A stretch of DNA of 64,000 bases from Physella acuta. Its lineage: Eukaryota > Mollusca > Gastropoda > Physidae. Numbering within the stretch: position 1 is the first letter of the stretch; every line of letters starts with the position of its first letter. The DNA is taken from positions 62,001 through 126,000 of the forward strand of contig NW_026731574.1 in the NCBI RefSeq assembly GCF_028476545.1, written 5' to 3'. The notes below the pieces were generated by a model. The model did not search any database. It was not told the DNA's origin and saw nothing but the letters and a program-made list of their open reading frames with translations. This document shows positions 62,101-64,000 of this stretch, one piece after another. The translations under genes were made by a program, and so were the position numbers.

Positions 62101-64000
62101 CCACTGTTAACCCTTCCACTGTTAACCTTTCCATCAAGACATGTTTAAAGGGCATACTTTACACAATGTAGTGTTAGTAAAAACCAAGTGGCCAGTTATT
62201 GAAAGGTGTTTGTTTACAAGTGGCCAGTTTTTGATAGATATTTGTTTACAGATGAATGAACTGGTTGCCCTGGTGCGAGGCAAGTTGACCAAACAACAAC
62301 GCATCACGCTGGGCGCTCTGGTCACTATTGACGTCCATGCTAGAGATGTCATCCTCGAGATGGCAGACAAAGGTCAGTGTCCATCTTCTAGGTCACTGGG
62401 GACCTCTTGTAGGTCTCTGGGGACCTCTTGTAGGTCTCTGGGGGACCTCTTGTAGGTCTCTGGGGGACCTCTTGTAGGTCTCTGGGGACCTCTTGTAGGT
62501 CACTGGGGACCTCTTGTAGGTCACTGGAACCTCTTGTAGGTCACTGGGGACCTCTTGTAGGTCACTGGGGGACCTCTGTAGGTCTCTGGGGACCTAACTG
62601 GGGACCTCTTGTAGGTCTCTGGGGACCTCTTGTAGGTCTCTGGGGACCTCTTGTAGGTCACTGGGGGACCTCTGTAGGTCTCTGGGGACCTAACTGGGGA
62701 CCTCTTGTAGGTCACTGGGGGACCTCTTGTAGGTCTCTGGGGACCTTGTAGGTCTCTGGGGGACCTCTTGTAGGTCTCTGGGGGACCTCTTGTAGGTCTC
62801 TGGGGACCTCTTGTAGGTCACTGGGGACCTCTTGCAGGTCTCTGGGGACCTCTTGCAGGTCTCTGGGGACCTCTTGCAGGTCTCTGGGGACCTCTTGCAG
62901 GTCTCTGGGGGACCTCTTTTAGGTCTCTGGGGGACCTCTTGCAGGTCTCTGGGGACCTCTTGCAGGTCTCTGGGGACCTCTTGCAGGTCTCTGGGGACCT
63001 CTTGCAGGTCTCTGGGGACCTCTTGCAGGTCTCTGGGGACCTCTTGTAGGTCACTGGGGACCTCTTGTAGGTCACTGGGGGACCTCTGTAGGTCTCTGGG
63101 GGACCTAACTGGGGACCTCTTGTAGGTCTCTGGGGACCTCTTGTAGGTCTCTGGGGACCTCTTGTAGGTCACTGGGGGACCTCTGTAGGTCTCTGGGGAC
63201 CTAACTGGGGACCTCTTGTAGGTCACTGGGGGACCTCTGTAGGTCTCTGGGGGACCTCACTGGGGACCTCTTGTAGGTCACTGGGGGACCTCTGTAGGTC
63301 TCTGGGAACCTCTTGCAGGTCTCTGGGGACCTCTTGCAGGTCTCTGGGGACCTCTTGCAGGTCTCTTGGGGACCTCTTTTAGGTCTCTGGGGGACCTCTT
63401 GCAGGTCTCTGGGGACCTCTTGTAGGTCTCTGGGGACCTCTTGCAGGTCTCTGGGGACCTCTTGCAGGTCTCTGGGGACATCTTGCAGGTCTCTTGGGGA
63501 CCTCTTTTAGGTCTCTGGGGGACCTCTTGTAGGTCTCTGGGGACCTCTTGCAGGTCTCTGGGGGACCTCTTGCAGGTCTCTGGGGACCTCTTGCAGATCT
63601 CTGGGGACCTCTTGCAGGTCTCTGGGGACCTCTTGCAGGTCTCTGGGGACCTCTTGCAGGTCTCTGGGGACCTCTTGCAGGTCTCTGGGGACCTCTTGTA
63701 GGTCTCTGGGGACCTCTTGCAGGTCTCTGGGGACCTCTTGCAGGTCTCTGGGGACATCTTGCAGGTCTCTTGGGGACCTCTTTTAGGTCTCTGGGGGGAC
63801 CTCTTGTAGGTCTCTGGGGACCTCTTGCAGGTCTCTGGGGGACCTCTTGCAGGTCTCTGGGGACCTCTTGCAGATCTCTGGGGACCTCTTGCAGGTCTCT
63901 GGGGACCTCTTGCAGGTCTCTGGGGACCTCTTGCAGGTCTCTGGGGACCTCTTGCAGGTCTCTGGGGACCTCTTGCAGATCTCTGGGGACCTCTTGCAGG
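44165..64000 (+). CDS. DNAH12: Axonemal dynein heavy chain, DNAH12-like, exons 1-28 (3' part beyond window)
   Basis: Motor subunit of a single-headed inner dynein arm of cilia and flagella. Coding exons: 44165-44376, 44703-44799, 44917-44943, 46112-46301, 46475-46550, 48276-48434, 49041-49124, 49365-49470, 49840-50031, 50361-50514, 50741-50832, 51582-51760, 52111-52246, 52580-52705, 53392-53580, 53839-53978, 54137-54205, 55023-55236, 55688-55873, 56158-56229, 56549-56677, 56963-57157, 58323-58444, 58894-59071, 59962-60066, 61657-61728, 61940-62023, 62252-62372. All phases agree, giving about 1,235 residues. [18 protein letters not shown] and G-L-D-Y-S-K-P-W-H resemble DNAH12's N terminus rather than DNAH7 or DNAH3. 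Exon 18 is a charged coiled coil. Exons 19-28 are the linker ([15 protein letters not shown]). The AAA ring with its P-loops lies beyond 64000. Confidence 0.9.
45192..45304. repeat. 42-bp direct repeat, three copies (dynein intron 3)
   Basis: GTTCAGTTAACCAATATAAA with ATAAATGATAGGAAGATT repeats three times with small changes. Confidence 0.8.
45491..46111 (+). repeat. 42-46-bp array of the exon 4 acceptor
   Basis: The unit TTTTCTCTTGCTGCACCAG/CTGAACTACC plus AATTACCAAAATTA repeats about 14 times, and the last copy is the true acceptor of exon 4 (TGCTGCGCCAG/CTGAACTACCGC). Each unit therefore carries a pyrimidine tract, AG, and the first ten bases of exon 4. Confidence 0.95.
46690..48260. repeat. 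21-bp minisatellite with a higher-order duplication
   Basis: The unit GACCAGTAAAATTGTTAACA plus T, with variants AAACTTG and AAACTG, repeats about 70 times in dynein intron 5. Two blocks of about 550 bp (roughly 46980-47520 and 47560-48090) follow the same order of variants, so a long segment was itself duplicated. The 21-bp period keeps frames open on both strands; these are not genes. Confidence 0.95.
48420..48580 (+). repeat. Duplicated exon 6 end and donor, intron 6
   Basis: GTCACACAGTACCG/GTAAGTCA at the true exon 6 end is copied at about 48492-48513 as GTCACACAGTACCGGTAAGT. Between and after are GACTTTTGAAGTCAGGTGAC words of about 20 bp. Confidence 0.85.
48647..48890 (+). repeat. 40-bp array formed from a SINE tail
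   Basis: Five copies of GAGTCCACCCAGCACATTGG plus GTACCTTACTCATGTTAGGT, starting at 48647, 48687, 48727, 48767 and 48807, followed by GGGAGCTAGGCTTATCACAC and ACTATGCC. The sequence is the tail of the SINE family seen at 35709. The SINE head is not clear here, so the tail was amplified in tandem inside intron 6. Confidence 0.85.
49143..49240 (+). repeat. Short array in intron 7
   Basis: About four or five copies of TTTATCATCCAGTATTTCTAC, each with a CAG acceptor-like trinucleotide after a pyrimidine-poor stretch, start about 18 bp after the exon 7 donor. Confidence 0.8.
49471..49695 (+). repeat. 54-bp array starting at the exon 8 donor
   Basis: From the donor CCAACCAG/GTCAGTTGCTTG, units with AAAGGTCAAGTTAGCTTGAC and CCTGGGTTAAATTACTTC repeat about four times. 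Confidence 0.85.
50833..51380 (+). repeat. Array of 5' splice sites, intron 11
   Basis: The intron begins GTAAGTATGGGTAACTGGGG; units of 18-24 bp, such as GTAAGTCTAGGGGTAACTGG, then repeat about 27 times. By eye some two dozen carry a full GTAAGT, the strongest donor hexamer. The array begins exactly at the exon 11 boundary. Confidence 0.97.
51761..52005 (+). repeat. 19-bp array, intron 12
   Basis: After the donor GTATGTTTTCTTACGTTG come about 12 copies of TTATGTCAAGTTGTTTTTC with TCAACTTG variants. The first intron bases are close to the unit. Confidence 0.9.
52247..52450 (+). repeat. 21-22-bp array of exon 13 end plus donor
   Basis: The exon ends AGGATTACG/GTAGGTTGAAT. The array repeats AGGATTACAGTAGGTTTTAT about eight or nine times, so each unit copies the last eight exon bases and a GTAGGT donor-like word (with A for G at the junction). 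Confidence 0.93.
52697..52765 (+). repeat. Triplicated exon 14 end plus donor
   Basis: AACGACACT/GTAAGTTGTCACCT occurs three times in a row; the first is the true junction at 52705/52706 and the others are exact or nearly exact copies, 23 bp apart. Confidence 0.97.
52970..53400 (+). repeat. 66-72-bp array of the exon 15 acceptor
   Basis: Six copies of GATTTTCTACTGCTTGTTCC, ATGTTTAG/TTGGTGGAGCAG and TCTAGACATGATATAAATAG precede the real acceptor. Exon 15 itself starts TTGGTGGAACAGTCTAGACT, so each unit has the acceptor and about 19 exon bases. Confidence 0.96.
53696..53835 (+). repeat. 26-bp array, intron 15
   Basis: Four to five copies of AAGTTTAGATTTCTATTTGT plus GATTGG lie just before the exon 16 acceptor. 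Confidence 0.85.
54206..54838 (+). repeat. 29-bp array starting at the exon 17 donor
   Basis: Directly after CTACAG/GTAATTTTGTGGCC the unit GTGGCCATGGTGGAGTTTCT plus TGTTAGTTT repeats about 21 times with GGCTATGG and AAAGTT variants. It makes up most of the left part of intron 17. Confidence 0.95.
56215..56350 (+). repeat. Repeated exon 20 end plus donor
   Basis: CTCTCATACAG/GTAAAAAAAGTT is followed by ACTCTCATACAGGTAAAAAA, then ACTCTCATACAGGTAAAG and a weaker fourth copy: the exon end and donor in tandem. Confidence 0.92.
56705..56962 (+). repeat. 66-73-bp array of the exon 22 acceptor
   Basis: Three decayed units with TTTGATTTCCTTAAGTTTGG and GAGGACAAAATGTTGTAGTT precede the real TTTGATTTCCCCAG/GACTGGGAGGACAAGCTG. 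The AG and the exon start are recognisable in each copy. Confidence 0.85.
57158..58020 (+). repeat. Array of exon 22 end plus donor, with G-rich spacers
   Basis: About nine copies of GACAGGAATTGGAAGGACAT, CATGAGGAACACTAGCAAAG and ATCCCAGG/GTGAGTGG repeat the last 48 bases of exon 22 and its donor, separated by GGTGGGG tracts of changing length. The copies share GGAATTGG and GATCCCAGG against GGAACTGG and GATCCTAGG in the real exon, so they amplified as a group after the first duplication. Confidence 0.96.
58445..58680 (+). repeat. 30-34-bp array after the exon 23 donor
   Basis: After CCCAAG/GTATTGTTTCCTA the unit GTCATCCACAGTTATTTTAA plus TTAGCATTTCACA repeats about seven times, each with an internal CCACAG. 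Confidence 0.9.
59046..59755 (+). repeat. 42-60-bp array of exon 24 end plus donor
   Basis: The exon ends GGGGAGAAGATCAAGCTAAGCCAG and the intron begins GTAACTCTGTCTGACAAAAT. About a dozen units repeat AAGGGGAGAAGATCAAACTA, AGTCAG/GTAACTCTGTCTG and ACAAAATTACAATTTT. Exon end and donor are kept in most copies. Confidence 0.96.
60440..61010 (+). repeat. Two arrays of 63-65 bp in intron 25
   Basis: At 60440-60695, GGCCTAATTAAAAGCTGGAT with TACAAATTTTAAAATTATTT repeats four times. At 60810-61010, GTATCAAATCCCACTGAAGA with AGTGGTTCAAAATCTTGTTT repeats three times. No splice-site relation is clear. Confidence 0.85.
61130..61565 (+). repeat. 69-bp array, intron 25
   Basis: About six copies of ATGTTGATATTTTTCATCAT, TTATATTCACCATGTTGTTG and ATAATTTATCATCCCATATC. 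The 69-bp period leaves a frame open through the array, which is not a gene. Confidence 0.93.
61710..61800 (+). repeat. 20-bp repeat of exon 26 end plus donor
   Basis: TTGTGTGTGTCGCAG/GTGAGTTGTGTGTGTCGCAGGTGAGT and two more copies (GTCAGT variants): the exon end, CAG and a GTGAGT donor in tandem. Confidence 0.93.
62045..62140 (+). repeat. 15-bp array, intron 27
   Basis: CTTCCACTGTTAACC repeats about seven times. Just after, TGGCCAGTTATTGAAAGGTG with TTTGTTTACA occurs twice (62190-62251), the second copy ending in the exon 28 acceptor TTTACAG. Confidence 0.88.
62373..64000 (+). repeat. 22-24-bp array after the exon 28 donor, runs off the window
   Basis: After GACAAAG/GTCAGTGTCC the unit GGGGACCTCTTGCAGGTCTC plus T, with TTGTAGGTCACT and TTTTAGGTCTCT variants, repeats some 70 times to the window edge. 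Every unit contains YTTGYAG/GTCTCT, that is, an acceptor-like and a donor-like dinucleotide back to back. Long open frames on both strands reflect the period only. Confidence 0.96.

Noticed and set aside
62521-63757. Long R-S-P-E-T-C-K and C-R-S-L-G-T-S frames
   Set aside because: Translations of the 22-24-bp intron array on either strand; no start context, no domain.

Overview
This is animal nuclear DNA: AT-rich, with intron-split genes (canonical GT/AG junctions), a tRNA, SINE and LINE pieces, several DNA transposons, one LTR element and many minisatellites. The proteins, the (TA)n tracts and the very frequent TCTAGATCTAG motif suggest a mollusc, probably a gastropod. That placement is inference; nothing here proves the species.

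Left part (1-20700): no firm host gene. It holds a 20-bp minisatellite (1301-2056), a 1.4-kb long-TIR element with a 9-bp target duplication that looks like a non-autonomous Mutator-like element (4673-6088) with a second inverted-repeat element nested in it, a 288-bp hAT-type MITE (7250-7537), a Ty3/Gypsy-like LTR element with apparently identical LTRs (9545-13878), degenerate retroelement pieces and long (TA)n tracts.

Middle (21700-44100): NAA50, the N-alpha-acetyltransferase 50 gene (+ strand, exons 2-5 at 28969-30187, candidate exon 1 at 21706). Its large first intron appears to contain a 5.8-kb DNA transposon (22039-27815, - strand gene of 923 codons, perfect TIRs, subterminal repeats) whose superfamily I cannot name. 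Next comes a - strand gene resembling SNAPC2, a subunit of the snRNA-activating complex (34170-37860), then a SINE split by a degenerate hAT element with an 8-bp target duplication, and an intron-containing tRNA-Met gene (42407-42498, -).

Right part (44165-64000): the first 28 coding exons (about 1,235 residues) of a single-headed inner-arm axonemal dynein heavy chain, closest to DNAH12. It covers the tail and linker and leaves the window before the AAA ring.

The most unusual signal is architectural. Many introns of the dynein gene, and at least two introns of the SNAPC2-like gene, hold tandem arrays whose repeat unit is the exon-intron junction itself: copies of the last exon bases plus the 5' splice site, or of the 3' splice site plus the first exon bases. 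Examples are about two dozen GTAAGT donors in a row after exon 11, and arrays grown from both ends of the intron between exons 14 and 15.
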